From Jiella soli (GTDB lineage: Bacteria > Pseudomonadota > Alphaproteobacteria > Rhizobiales > Rhizobiaceae), in contig NZ_JAJAVB010000022.1 of assembly GCF_020615385.1 (NCBI RefSeq), positions 216,735-280,734 of the forward strand: a stretch of 64,000 bases of DNA. The letters are read 5' to 3'. The notes beneath the pieces are model-generated. The model saw only the letters and a program-made list of their open reading frames with translations. It was not told the DNA's origin and did no database searches. Position 1 is the first letter of the stretch; every line of letters begins with the position of its first letter. Position numbers and translations under genes: made by a program. This document shows positions 18,731 through 26,668 of the stretch, piece by piece.

Positions 18731-18907
18731 ATGTATGAACTTGATTGCGCAGGCATTATTCCCGGTTGCGAGAGAATCATTCTGGCCGAGAGCCGCGCGG
18801 AAGTCGTCCGCCGTGCCGTCGTTCAGGCAAAGCAGCTCGGGGTCGAGCGGATCTCGCCGACCATGCTCGACGCATTCCGGCAGAAGACGCGCGAACTCGT
18901 AAACTGA
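18731..18907 (+). CDS. Small DUF1059-like protein
   Basis: A 58-residue protein (MYELDCAGIIPGCERIIL start) with two cysteines at residues 6 and 13, matching the Cys-x-x-x-x-x-x-Cys start and short helical tail of DUF1059 proteins. AGGGAGG eight bases before the ATG at 18731 favours this start over the in-frame ATG at 18698. Function is unknown. A TATTATAAG stretch just upstream (about 18666-18674) could be its -10 region. Confidence 0.7.
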   Translation: MYELDCAGIIPGCERIILAESRAEVVRRAVVQAKQLGVERISPTMLDAFRQKTRELVN

Positions 18908-18976
18908 CGGGGTGATCGGTCGCGCCGATCGGACACCGTGTCGGCGCCCGCGCGCCGTGTGGACGTCTTGAGGCTT

Positions 18977-19005
18977 GGCGTTCCGAAGGAACCAGCCGGA
19001 TTTCG
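18977..19005 (-). repeat. Dispersed repeat, degenerate copy
   Basis: On the minus strand these 29 bases match 31971-31999 with one mismatch. The core GTTCC-TTC-GGAAC forms a small hairpin. The outer arm that makes the other copy a long palindrome is missing here. Two copies 13 kb apart in non-coding DNA suggest a dispersed palindromic element. Confidence 0.6.
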
Positions 19006-19042
19006 CGTGACGTATCATCCGCTGCCGCCGCAGCGAAATGGG

Positions 19043-19072
19043 AAGGAGCAGGGCCGGACGGTCCTGCTCCTT
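19043..19072 (+). terminator. Strong Rho-independent-type hairpin
   Basis: A 13-base stem (19043-19055 with 19060-19072, one G-T wobble) around a GGAC loop, followed by CGTCGTTT. It lies 136 bases after the DUF1059-like gene and 140 bases before the end of convergent cca, so it probably ends plus-strand transcription. The T-run is short, and the long stem could act in both directions. Confidence 0.65.
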
Positions 19073-19211
19073 CGTCGTTTCAGGCTTCTCGCGGAGGGAC
19101 GCAATTTGTGCAGCGAAGCCTGACAAGGCTATGACCGACGTCCTTGATGACGAAAGCCGGCGGTTCAGCCGCCCCAGAGGCAAGACCGCGCCCTCAGTGC
19201 GTGCCTCACCC

Positions 19212-20462
19212 TCACTCCTTTTTCGTGGCCACCTCGGCAAGCAGCGCCTCGGGACCGAGGACGAAGCCGCTTTCCACCCAATCGCGCTTCAGCTTGTCGA
19301 GCATGCGGCCCATCTGCGGTCCCGGCGTGACACCGGCCTTGCGCAGATCCTCGCCGGACAGCGGGAAGGCAGGGGCCTTGAATCCCTCGGCCATCGACAG
19401 GCGATGGGTCAGTGCCGCAAGTTCCTCAAGCGCGCCGCCGCCCGCCTCCGCCTTCGCCCGTCCTGCGGCGACCGCGAGGCGCAGACGATCGACTATGGCC
19501 TGGCGGTCGCCGAAATACAGCCGCGCCGTGAGAGATGCTTCCGTAACGCCGGCATCGACCGGTTCGGCATGCGCATAGGCAAGAAGGCGGTCGCGGTCGG
19601 CATTGGAGAAGCGCAGGCGGTTGGCGAGTTCGGCCAGCCGCGCCGCGTCCGGCGGAACGATCGCTGCCAGCCTGAGGAGCGGATCGGCCGGCCAGCCGAA
19701 GGCGGCCTCGGCAGCGACCAGCGGATGGATCGTGTCGATGCCCCAGCGTTCGCTTTCGGGCAGAACCTGCGTCAACACGCCCGCCTGGCGCATCCATAAG
19801 AGCGCGCGCGAGGGATCGGGCGCGGCGAGAAGCTTCTTCAGTTCGGCCCAGACACGCTCGGCGGAAAGGCCTTGCATCCCGTCCTTCAGCCGCGCCGACG
19901 CCCGGATCCCTAGAGCGTCCGGGCGCCCCGCGCCGTACCAGGCGAAAAATCGGAAGAAGCGCAGGATCCGCAGATAGTCCTCGCGGATCCGGGTCTCGGC
20001 GTCGCCGATGAAGCGCAGCGTCCGGCTCTCGATGTCTGCTGTGCCGCCGACGAGATCGACCACCTCGCCCGCGGCGGTCGCATAGAGCGCGTTGATGGTG
20101 AAGTCGCGCCGCTCCGCATCCGCCTGCCAGTCGCGCCCGAAATGCACGACGGCCCGGCGTCCGTCCGTCTCGATGTCCTTGCGCAGCGTCGTAACCTCAT
20201 AGGGCCGCTCGGGCGTGACCACGGTGACGGTGCCGTGCTCGAAGCCGGTCGGCACCGCCTTGAAGCCTGCCGCCTCGACGCGGCGCGTCGTCTCCTCGGG
20301 CAGCGTCGTTGTCGCGATGTCGATGTCGGTGACGGGATGGCCGAGGATGGTGTTGCGCACGGCGCCGCCGACGACGCGAGCCTCCTCCCCATCGCTCGAC
20401 AAGGCGGCAAGAAGGCTCTGGAGCGACGGAGCCTCGAGCCAGTCGGCGTCGATCTTCGTCAT
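19212..20462 (-). CDS. cca: CCA tRNA nucleotidyltransferase
   Basis: A 416-residue class II nucleotidyltransferase that adds or repairs the 3' CCA of tRNA. The catalytic site is VVGGAVRNTILG followed by DIDIATT (about residues 29-53). The downstream RRDFTINALY block and the EDYLRILRFFRF block are typical, with a helical C-terminal RNA-binding half. The ATG at 20462 overlaps the NUDIX stop by four bases, giving translational coupling within DUF1285-nudL-cca. A longer frame extends to 20567 but has no matching N-terminus. Confidence 0.93.
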   Translation of the reverse strand: MTKIDADWLEAPSLQSLLAALSSDGEEARVVGGAVRNTILGHPVTDIDIATTTLPEETTRRVEAAGFKAVPTGFEHGTVTVVTPERPYEVTTLRKDIETDGRRAVVHFGRDWQADAERRDFTINALYATAAGEVVDLVGGTADIESRTLRFIGDAETRIREDYLRILRFFRFFAWYGAGRPDALGIRASARLKDGMQGLSAERVWAELKKLLAAPDPSRALLWMRQAGVLTQVLPESERWGIDTIHPLVAAEAAFGWPADPLLRLAAIVPPDAARLAELANRLRFSNADRDRLLAYAHAEPVDAGVTEASLTARLYFGDRQAIVDRLRLAVAAGRAKAEAGGGALEELAALTHRLSMAEGFKAPAFPLSGEDLRKAGVTPGPQMGRMLDKLKRDWVESGFVLGPEALLAEVATKKE

Positions 20463-21106
20463 CGGTAATACCTTTCGTAGAGAGTGCGAATGATGCCGGC
20501 GGTGACGCCCCAGATGAAGCGCTCGCCGAAGGGCATCACATAGTAATGCCGCAGCTTGCCCTGCCACTCCCGGCTTTCCTGGCGGTGATTGGCCTCCCGC
20601 ATCAGGAAGCCGAGCGGCACCTCGAAGACGTCGTCGACCTCGGCCGGATTGGCGGCCAGCATGAAGCCCGGGCGGACGATCGCAACCACGGGGGTGATGC
20701 GGAAGCCGGTCGCCGTCATGTAGCGCGGCAGCCGCCCGATCGGCTCGACGAAACCCGGCTCGAGCGCGACCTCTTCGTGCGCCTCGCGCATGGCAGCCGC
20801 TTCGGGCGAGGCATCCTCTGGATCGATCGAGCCGCCGGGAAAGGCGATTTGGCCGGAATGCTTGCGCATCTGCGCGGCGCGCGTCGTCAGGATCACCGAG
20901 CCGCCGTCATCGCGATCGACGACCGGTATCAGAACCGCCGCGTCGCGCGCCTCGCTGCGCTCCATCAGCTGGACGAAGTCTGGATTGAGGAGATGGTCGC
21001 CATATTCGCGCGTCTCGCTCTCGCCGTCCCCCTCTCGCCGGATCCGTCGACGCAGATCCTCGGCCGTGAAGCGATCGAAGTCTTCGGGATCGATGGAGCG
21101 GGTCAC
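20459..21106 (-). CDS. NUDIX hydrolase, CoA pyrophosphatase type (NudL-like)
   Basis: A 215-residue NUDIX protein with the box GGSIDPEDASPEAAAMREAH continuing EE (about residues 91-112) preceded by HSGQIAFPGG, typical of the CoA diphosphatase subgroup that cleaves CoA to 4'-phosphopantetheine and 3',5'-ADP. The gene overlaps both neighbours by four bases (DUF1285 upstream, cca downstream), so the three are one translational unit. Substrate specificity is inferred from the HSGQIAFPGG signature. Confidence 0.88.
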   Translation of the reverse strand: MTRSIDPEDFDRFTAEDLRRRIRREGDGESETREYGDHLLNPDFVQLMERSEARDAAVLIPVVDRDDGGSVILTTRAAQMRKHSGQIAFPGGSIDPEDASPEAAAMREAHEEVALEPGFVEPIGRLPRYMTATGFRITPVVAIVRPGFMLAANPAEVDDVFEVPLGFLMREANHRQESREWQGKLRHYYVMPFGERFIWGVTAGIIRTLYERYYR

Positions 21107-21675
21107 GCGTCGCTCTCGTCCGGGATCACGAAGCTTCCACCACCGGAGCGCAGGACGTGCCGCGCGCCGTCTTCCTCCACGAAGTCCGCGAGATCGAAGG
21201 CGAGCGCGCGCGTCAGCCGCGCCTCCAACCGGCCGCGCACGGTCACATAGGGGCGGAAGGCGCCGTCCGGCTCCGCGGCAAAGCGCAGGGGGTGCTCCGG
21301 CCCGGCCTCGACGACGTCGCCGACATCGGTGCGGAAGATCAGGACGGGCTCGCCGTCCCTTAAGTCACGGCTCATCTCGACCGCCTGGAAATGCGCGTCT
21401 TCCACCGTGATGCCGAGCTTCTCGACGGGCGTCACCAGATAGGTTCGCCCGTCCTCGTCCTTGCGCAGGACGGTCGAGAACAGCCGCTTCAGAGCCGACC
21501 GGCCGATCGGCGTGCCCTGATAGGTCCAGGTGCCGTCGGCACGAATCACCATGTCGATATTGCCGCAGAAGGGTGGGTCCCAGCGCTCGACAGGGGGCGC
21601 GCTCCGGCCGGCGCGCTCGGCGCGGGAGACCAGCGCAGCCAGATCCGGATTCACCGTAGGGTGTTGATTCTGCAT
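21103..21675 (-). CDS. DUF1285 protein
   Basis: A protein of about 190 residues with the DUF1285 pattern PPVERWDPPFCGNIDMVI near residue 27, then WTYQGTPIGR and LVTPVEKLGI blocks. The biochemical function is unknown. It heads the DUF1285-nudL-cca operon, divergent from the MoxR operon, an arrangement often kept in Rhizobiales. The start is uncertain: the ATG at 21675 is preceded by GGAG at short spacing, and an ATG at 21684 is possible. Confidence 0.8.
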   Translation of the reverse strand: MQNQHPTVNPDLAALVSRAERAGRSAPPVERWDPPFCGNIDMVIRADGTWTYQGTPIGRSALKRLFSTVLRKDEDGRTYLVTPVEKLGITVEDAHFQAVEMSRDLRDGEPVLIFRTDVGDVVEAGPEHPLRFAAEPDGAFRPYVTVRGRLEARLTRALAFDLADFVEEDGARHVLRSGGGSFVIPDESDA

Positions 21676-21716
21676 GAGCTCCATTCGAACATCGCGATGG
21701 CGGCCGGCCCTGCGCC

Positions 21717-21737
21717 AAGACCGTCCGGTCTTATTTT
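21717..21737. promoter_or_regulatory. Hairpin with T-rich tail in the DUF1285/MoxR divergent region
   Basis: AAGACC (21717-21722), a GTCC loop, GGTCTT (21727-21732), then ATTTT. On the plus strand this looks like a weak terminator, but it sits just upstream of the divergent DUF1285 start, so it could be an operator or 5' UTR structure. A TTGACA hexamer lies at 21810-21815, upstream of the MoxR gene. Confidence 0.35.
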
Positions 21738-21879
21738 GGCCCGGCTTCGCGGTCACGAAATAGTGGTATGGCGGGAGCCGGCCAGCCGTGTCACCGTGGT
21801 TTTAACCAATTGACAAGACCACGTCCCCGCGCGCTCCCCTTGCAGTGCGGGATGCCCTTCTTTCTACGGAGACTTCTGG

Positions 21880-22890
21880 ATGACGATGCTCATGCCTCAG
21901 GAGGCGGCGCTCAGCGACGAAGCGATCGTGAAGATGGCGGAGACGGCTCTGGCCGACATCGCCGAGGTCAAGCGCTCCGTCGGCACCGTGATCTTCGGGC
22001 AGGAGAGCGTCGTCGAGCAGTCGATGATCGCCATCCTCGCCGGTGGCCACGCGCTTCTCGTCGGCGTTCCCGGCCTTGCCAAGACCAAGCTCGTCGAGAC
22101 GCTCGGCGTGGCGCTGGGGCTCGACACCCGCCGCATCCAGTTCACGCCGGACCTGATGCCGTCGGACATCATCGGCACCGAGGTGATGGACCAGGACGAG
22201 ACCGGTCGCCGCTCGTTCCGCTATGTGATGGGCCCGGTCTTCGCCCAGCTCCTGATGGCGGACGAAATCAACCGTGCCTCGCCGCGCACCCAGTCGGCGC
22301 TTCTGCAGTCGATGCAGGAATATCACGTCACCGTCGCCGGCCAGCGTCATGACCTGCCGGCCCCGTTCCACGTGCTGGCGACCCAGAACCCCCTGGAGCA
22401 GGAGGGCACCTATCCCCTCCCCGAGGCGCAACTCGACCGTTTCCTGATGCAGGTCGACGTTCTCTACCCGGACATCGAAGCCGAGCGGCGGATCCTGCTG
22501 GAGACCACCGGCGGGTCGGAGCAGAAGGCGGAAATGGTGATGAGCGCGGAGCGGCTGCGCGAGATCCAGGCGCTCGTCCGCCGCATGCCGGTGTCCTCCA
22601 GCGTCGTCGAGGCGATCCTCAATCTGGTGCGCTCGGCCCGACCGGGCAGCGGCCACAAGGAGGCGGATACGCATATCGCCTGGGGCCCCGGCCCCCGCGC
22701 CAGCCAGGCGCTGATGACCTGCGTGAGGGCCAGGGCGCTCTATGAGGGCCGTCTCGCCCCTTCGATCGACGACGTCATGGCGCTTGCCGAGCCGATCCTG
22801 CAGCATCGCATGGCGCTGAACTTTTCCGCCCGCGCCGAGGGTATGAGCGTGCGCGACGTGATCGCCGCGCTGAAGCGCGACGTGGCCTGA
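21880..22890 (+). CDS. MoxR family AAA+ ATPase
   Basis: A 336-residue AAA+ ATPase. The Walker A variant GVPGLAKTK is at about residues 63-71, Walker B with LMADEIN at about 125-131, and sensor and arginine-finger blocks follow (VLATQNPLEQEG, LPEAQLDRF). MoxR proteins act as chaperones that mature or insert partners, commonly vWA-domain proteins encoded beside them. GGAG sits upstream of the ATG. It heads a four-gene operon with DUF58 and two large membrane proteins. Despite the name, the link to methanol dehydrogenase is not specific, because this operon is found in non-methylotrophs too. Confidence 0.92.
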   Translation: MTMLMPQEAALSDEAIVKMAETALADIAEVKRSVGTVIFGQESVVEQSMIAILAGGHALLVGVPGLAKTKLVETLGVALGLDTRRIQFTPDLMPSDIIGTEVMDQDETGRRSFRYVMGPVFAQLLMADEINRASPRTQSALLQSMQEYHVTVAGQRHDLPAPFHVLATQNPLEQEGTYPLPEAQLDRFLMQVDVLYPDIEAERRILLETTGGSEQKAEMVMSAERLREIQALVRRMPVSSSVVEAILNLVRSARPGSGHKEADTHIAWGPGPRASQALMTCVRARALYEGRLAPSIDDVMALAEPILQHRMALNFSARAEGMSVRDVIAALKRDVA

Positions 22891-22907
22891 ACACCCGGGT
22901 ATTGTCG

Positions 22908-23819
22908 ATGCCGATCGGTTCGACCGTCGAACTCACCAGTGCGCCTGAGGCCCTTGTCAGGGCCCGGCAGCGCGCCGCCCTCATGCCCGACCTTCTGGTC
23001 GAGGCGCGGCGCGTCGTCGCGACCGTCATCGCCGGCTGGCATGGCAGGCGGCGCCGCGGCGTCGGCGAGAATTTCTGGCAGTTCCGTCCGTTCGTGCAGG
23101 GCGAACAGGTCTCGCGCATCGACTGGCGCCGCTCGGCCCGGGACGACCATCTCTATCTCAGGGATCGGGAGTGGGAGGCCGCACATACGGTCTGGCTGTG
23201 GGCCGATCCCTCGCCCTCCATGCGCTTCCAGTCGAAGGCCGCGCAGGTCTCCAAGGAGTCGCGCGCGCTCGTCCTGATCCTGGCGCTTGCCGAGATCCTC
23301 GCGCGTTCGGGCGAGCGCATCGGCTATCCCGGTGTCCTCGACCCAATCTCCTCGCGCGCCGCGGCGGAGCGGATCGCGGCGGCCCTGCTCGGCAGCCGGC
23401 CGGCGCAGACATTTCCGCCGGACGACCGGCTGAAGCGGTTTTCCGAACTCGTCGTAGTCAGCGACTTCCTCGATCCGGTCGAGGAGATCGTCGAGAAGAT
23501 CGACCGGATCGGCCGGCGCGGCATCCGCGGCCATCTGATCATGATCGCCGATCCCGCCGAGGAGGCCTTCCCCTACGCTGGGCGGACGGAGTTCCGCGAT
23601 CCGGAGACCGGCGCGAAGCTCACCGCTGGCCGGGCCGAGACATTGCGCGAGGAATACCAGACGCTCTACGGCGCCCGCCGCGATTTCATCGCGGAGCACT
23701 GCCGCCGGCTCGGCTGGAGCTTCATTCCGCACCGGACCGACCATCTCGCCTCGGAGGCGCTGGTCGCGATCCATGGCCGCCTGTCGGGCGCGCCGCAGAT
23801 GGCGGGAGCCCGGGCATGA
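22908..23819 (+). CDS. DUF58 domain protein
   Basis: A 303-residue soluble protein with the DUF58 core (RRRGVGENFWQFRPFVQGEQ, then RIDWRRSARDDHLYLRDRE, about residues 47-90), followed by a vWA-like fold (LWADPSPSMRF). DUF58 proteins accompany MoxR ATPases and are probable clients or adaptors. It starts 17 bases after the MoxR stop, and its stop overlaps the next start by four bases. A TTG at 22902 is an alternative start. Confidence 0.9.
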   Translation: MPIGSTVELTSAPEALVRARQRAALMPDLLVEARRVVATVIAGWHGRRRRGVGENFWQFRPFVQGEQVSRIDWRRSARDDHLYLRDREWEAAHTVWLWADPSPSMRFQSKAAQVSKESRALVLILALAEILARSGERIGYPGVLDPISSRAAAERIAAALLGSRPAQTFPPDDRLKRFSELVVVSDFLDPVEEIVEKIDRIGRRGIRGHLIMIADPAEEAFPYAGRTEFRDPETGAKLTAGRAETLREEYQTLYGARRDFIAEHCRRLGWSFIPHRTDHLASEALVAIHGRLSGAPQMAGARA

Positions 23820-26668
23820 TCGGCGGTCTCGCGCTTTCCTTCGGGGCGCCCTTCGTTCTCGTTGGTCTTCTGGCCCTGCCGGTGATCTGGTGGCTGTTGA
23901 AGCTGACGCCGCCGCGCCCGCAGACCGAGACCTTTCCGCCGCTGCGGATCCTGCAGCGGGTGTTGAAGAGCGAGGAGACGCCGTCGAAGAGCCCATGGTG
24001 GCTGACGCTCCTGCGCCTCCTCCTCGCCGCGCTGGTGATCTTCGCGCTGGCCGCGCCGACGCTCAATCCCCGCGAGTCCATGCTGTCCGGCTCCGGGCCC
24101 CTGGCGCTCGTCGTCGACAATGGGTGGGCGAGCGGCGGCGACTGGGACGCGCGGCGCCAGGCAGCGGAGGATCTCATCCGCCAGGCGGGCGAGGCCGGCC
24201 GGCCGGTCGCCCTCGCATTCACCGCCGACGGCGCGGCGAACGACGCAGCGCCCGCGGAATCAACCACGGCGCTGGAACGGCTCGCGGCGGCCGAACCGCG
24301 GCCGATTCCGACCGACCGCGCCGCAGCCGTTGAGCGCCTCGCCAACGGCCTCGGCGGACAAACGCCCGGCTCCCTCGTCTTCCTCTCCGACGGGCTCGAC
24401 AGTCCCGACGCCAGGGCCGCGGCTGACGGCCTCGCCGCCCTCGCCCCTGCCCAGGCGATCCTCTATACCCCGGATATCGCCGGTCTCGTCGGGCTGACAG
24501 GCGCCGACAACTCGACCGACGCGCTCGTGGTTCAGGGCATGCGCCCCACTGTCGCCGGGACGCCGGGATCGGTGGCGCTGAAGGCTGTCGATTCGCAGGG
24601 ACGCGAAGTCGGCCGCGCGCCGCTCGCCTTTTCCGGTGCCGACGGCACGGGCGAGGCGCGTTTCGCGATCCCCGTCGAGCTGCGCAACGACATCGCCCGG
24701 ATCGAGGTCGACGACGCCCGGAACGCCGGCGCCGTCCGCCTGCTCGACGATTCCTTCCGCCGTCGCCGCGTCGCGCTGATTTCGGGCGAATCCTCCGATC
24801 TCGCGCAGCCGCTCCTCTCCCCGCTCTACTACATCAGCCGGGCGCTGCAGCCCTTCGCCGATCTCGTGCGGCCGGACAGCGCTGACCTCGCCGAGGCGAT
24901 CCCGAACCTTCTGACGCGCAAGCCCTCGGTGATGATCCTGGCCGATATCGGCGTCGTACCGGACAAGGCGCGCGCGGCGCTGGAGAAGTTCGTCGAGGAT
25001 GGCGGCTATCTCGTTCGCTTCGCCGGACCGCGCCTTGCCGCAACGACGAGCGAGGATCCGCTGGTGCCGGTGCGCCTGCGCCAGGGCGAGCGGCAGCTCG
25101 GCGGCGCGATGTCCTGGTCGGAGCCGCAGAAGATCGCGCCCATGGCGGCGGACAGCCCGTTTGCCGGCATCAAGGTCCCGGACGATGTCACGGTGACGCG
25201 CCAGATCCTCGCCGAGCCGTCCGCGGACCTCTCCGACAGGACCTGGGCGAGCCTTGCCGATGGAACGCCGCTCGTCACCGCCGAAAAGCGCGGCGCCGGC
25301 ACCATTGTCCTGTTCCACGTCACCGCCGAGGCGACCTGGTCGAACCTGCCGATCTCCGGCTCCTTCGTGGAGATGCTGCGCCGGATCGTGACCCTGTCGC
25401 GGGCCAGCGCCGGCGCGCCGGACGGTCGCACGGCCGCGGCGAGCCTGCCGCCCTATCGCGTCCTCGACGGATCGGGCCGGCTCACCAGCCCCGGCGCAGA
25501 GGTCCGACCGCTCGACGTCTCGGCGAGCGAGCCGCGGCCGGTCACCTTCGCCAATCCACCGGGCCTCTACGGCACCGAGGAAGGCTATGTCGCACACAAC
25601 CTCCTCGCCGCCGGCTCGGTGCTGCAGCCACTGCCCGACCTTGCGCTCGGCGCGCCGGTTGAGACGAGACCCTATGCCAACAAGGACAGCATCGATTTGA
25701 GGCCCTGGCTGTTCGCCGCCGCGCTTGTCCTCTTTGCGCTCGACGCCCTCGCGCTCCTGTGGCTCGGCGGGACGATCGGCCGACTCGGCGCCTCGCTGCG
25801 CCGCGGCGGATCGGCCGCGATCCCGGCGGTCGCGCTTCTGGCGGTCGGCCTTTCCCTCACAACGCCACATCCGGCCCATGCCCAGGCCGAAGCGCCGGAA
25901 AGCGGTGCCGCGTCGATCGACCTGGAGAAGGCGATGCGGGCGACGAGCGCCACCCACCTCGCCTATGTCGAGACCGGCGACCAGGCGGTGGACGACCTGT
26001 CGCGGGCCGGACTTTCGGGCCTGTCGCAATACATCGCCTCGAAGACCGCGCTCGAGCCGGGCGAGCCGATGGGCGTCGACATCGCCACGGACGAGCTCTC
26101 CTTCTACCCGATGATCTACTGGCCGATCCACGCCGACGATCCGATGCCGAGCGATGCCGCGATCAGCCGCATCGACGCGTATATGAAGGAGGGCGGCACG
26201 GTGCTGTTCGACGTCGCCGACGATACGCTCTCCTCGCTCTCCGGCAATATCTCGCCGGGCCAGCGGCGGCTGCGCGACATCCTTGCCGATCTCGACATTC
26301 CGCCGCTCGAACCGGTGCCGCACGACCATGTGCTGACCAAGGCCTTCTACCTGATGAACGACTTTCCGGGCCGCCACACCGGCTCGGAACTTTGGGTCGA
26401 GGCGCTCGTGCCGGACGCATCGGGCACGCCGCGCCCGGCAAGGGGCGGCGACGGCGTCTCCTCGATCATGATCACCTCGAACGACTTCGCCGGCGCATGG
26501 GCGGTCGATGACCAGGGCCTGTTCCTCTATCCGACCGACTCCTCCGATCCCGCCCAGCGCGAGTACGCCTACCGGGCCGGCGTCAATCTCGTGATGTACG
26601 TCCTCACCGGGAACTACAAGGCCGACCAGGTGCATGTGCCCGCCCTGCTCGAAAGGCTCGGACAATGA
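23816..26668 (+). CDS. BatA-type membrane protein with C-terminal DUF4159 domain
   Basis: A 950-residue membrane protein. Two N-terminal helices (about 8-26 and 58-77) form the BatA/aerotolerance-regulator N-terminal domain. A vWA-like periplasmic region follows (LALVVDNGWASGGD near 96-109), then two more membrane segments near residues 625-685. The C-terminal DUF4159 domain (about 700-950) includes YPMIYWPIHADDPMPSD. No MIDAS motif is complete, so metal binding by the vWA-like part is doubtful. The start overlaps the DUF58 stop (ATGA), and the end overlaps the next gene by four bases. Confidence 0.88.
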   Translation: MIGGLALSFGAPFVLVGLLALPVIWWLLKLTPPRPQTETFPPLRILQRVLKSEETPSKSPWWLTLLRLLLAALVIFALAAPTLNPRESMLSGSGPLALVVDNGWASGGDWDARRQAAEDLIRQAGEAGRPVALAFTADGAANDAAPAESTTALERLAAAEPRPIPTDRAAAVERLANGLGGQTPGSLVFLSDGLDSPDARAAADGLAALAPAQAILYTPDIAGLVGLTGADNSTDALVVQGMRPTVAGTPGSVALKAVDSQGREVGRAPLAFSGADGTGEARFAIPVELRNDIARIEVDDARNAGAVRLLDDSFRRRRVALISGESSDLAQPLLSPLYYISRALQPFADLVRPDSADLAEAIPNLLTRKPSVMILADIGVVPDKARAALEKFVEDGGYLVRFAGPRLAATTSEDPLVPVRLRQGERQLGGAMSWSEPQKIAPMAADSPFAGIKVPDDVTVTRQILAEPSADLSDRTWASLADGTPLVTAEKRGAGTIVLFHVTAEATWSNLPISGSFVEMLRRIVTLSRASAGAPDGRTAAASLPPYRVLDGSGRLTSPGAEVRPLDVSASEPRPVTFANPPGLYGTEEGYVAHNLLAAGSVLQPLPDLALGAPVETRPYANKDSIDLRPWLFAAALVLFALDALALLWLGGTIGRLGASLRRGGSAAIPAVALLAVGLSLTTPHPAHAQAEAPESGAASIDLEKAMRATSATHLAYVETGDQAVDDLSRAGLSGLSQYIASKTALEPGEPMGVDIATDELSFYPMIYWPIHADDPMPSDAAISRIDAYMKEGGTVLFDVADDTLSSLSGNISPGQRRLRDILADLDIPPLEPVPHDHVLTKAFYLMNDFPGRHTGSELWVEALVPDASGTPRPARGGDGVSSIMITSNDFAGAWAVDDQGLFLYPTDSSDPAQREYAYRAGVNLVMYVLTGNYKADQVHVPALLERLGQ

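Larger units (their letters stand above)
18908..19211. other. Intergenic region between the DUF1059-like gene and cca
   Basis: 304 bases without a gene. It holds a small hairpin at 18914-18930 (GATCGG/CCGATC), the degenerate repeat copy at 18977-19005 and the strong terminator at 19043-19072. Nothing else is seen. Confidence 0.6.
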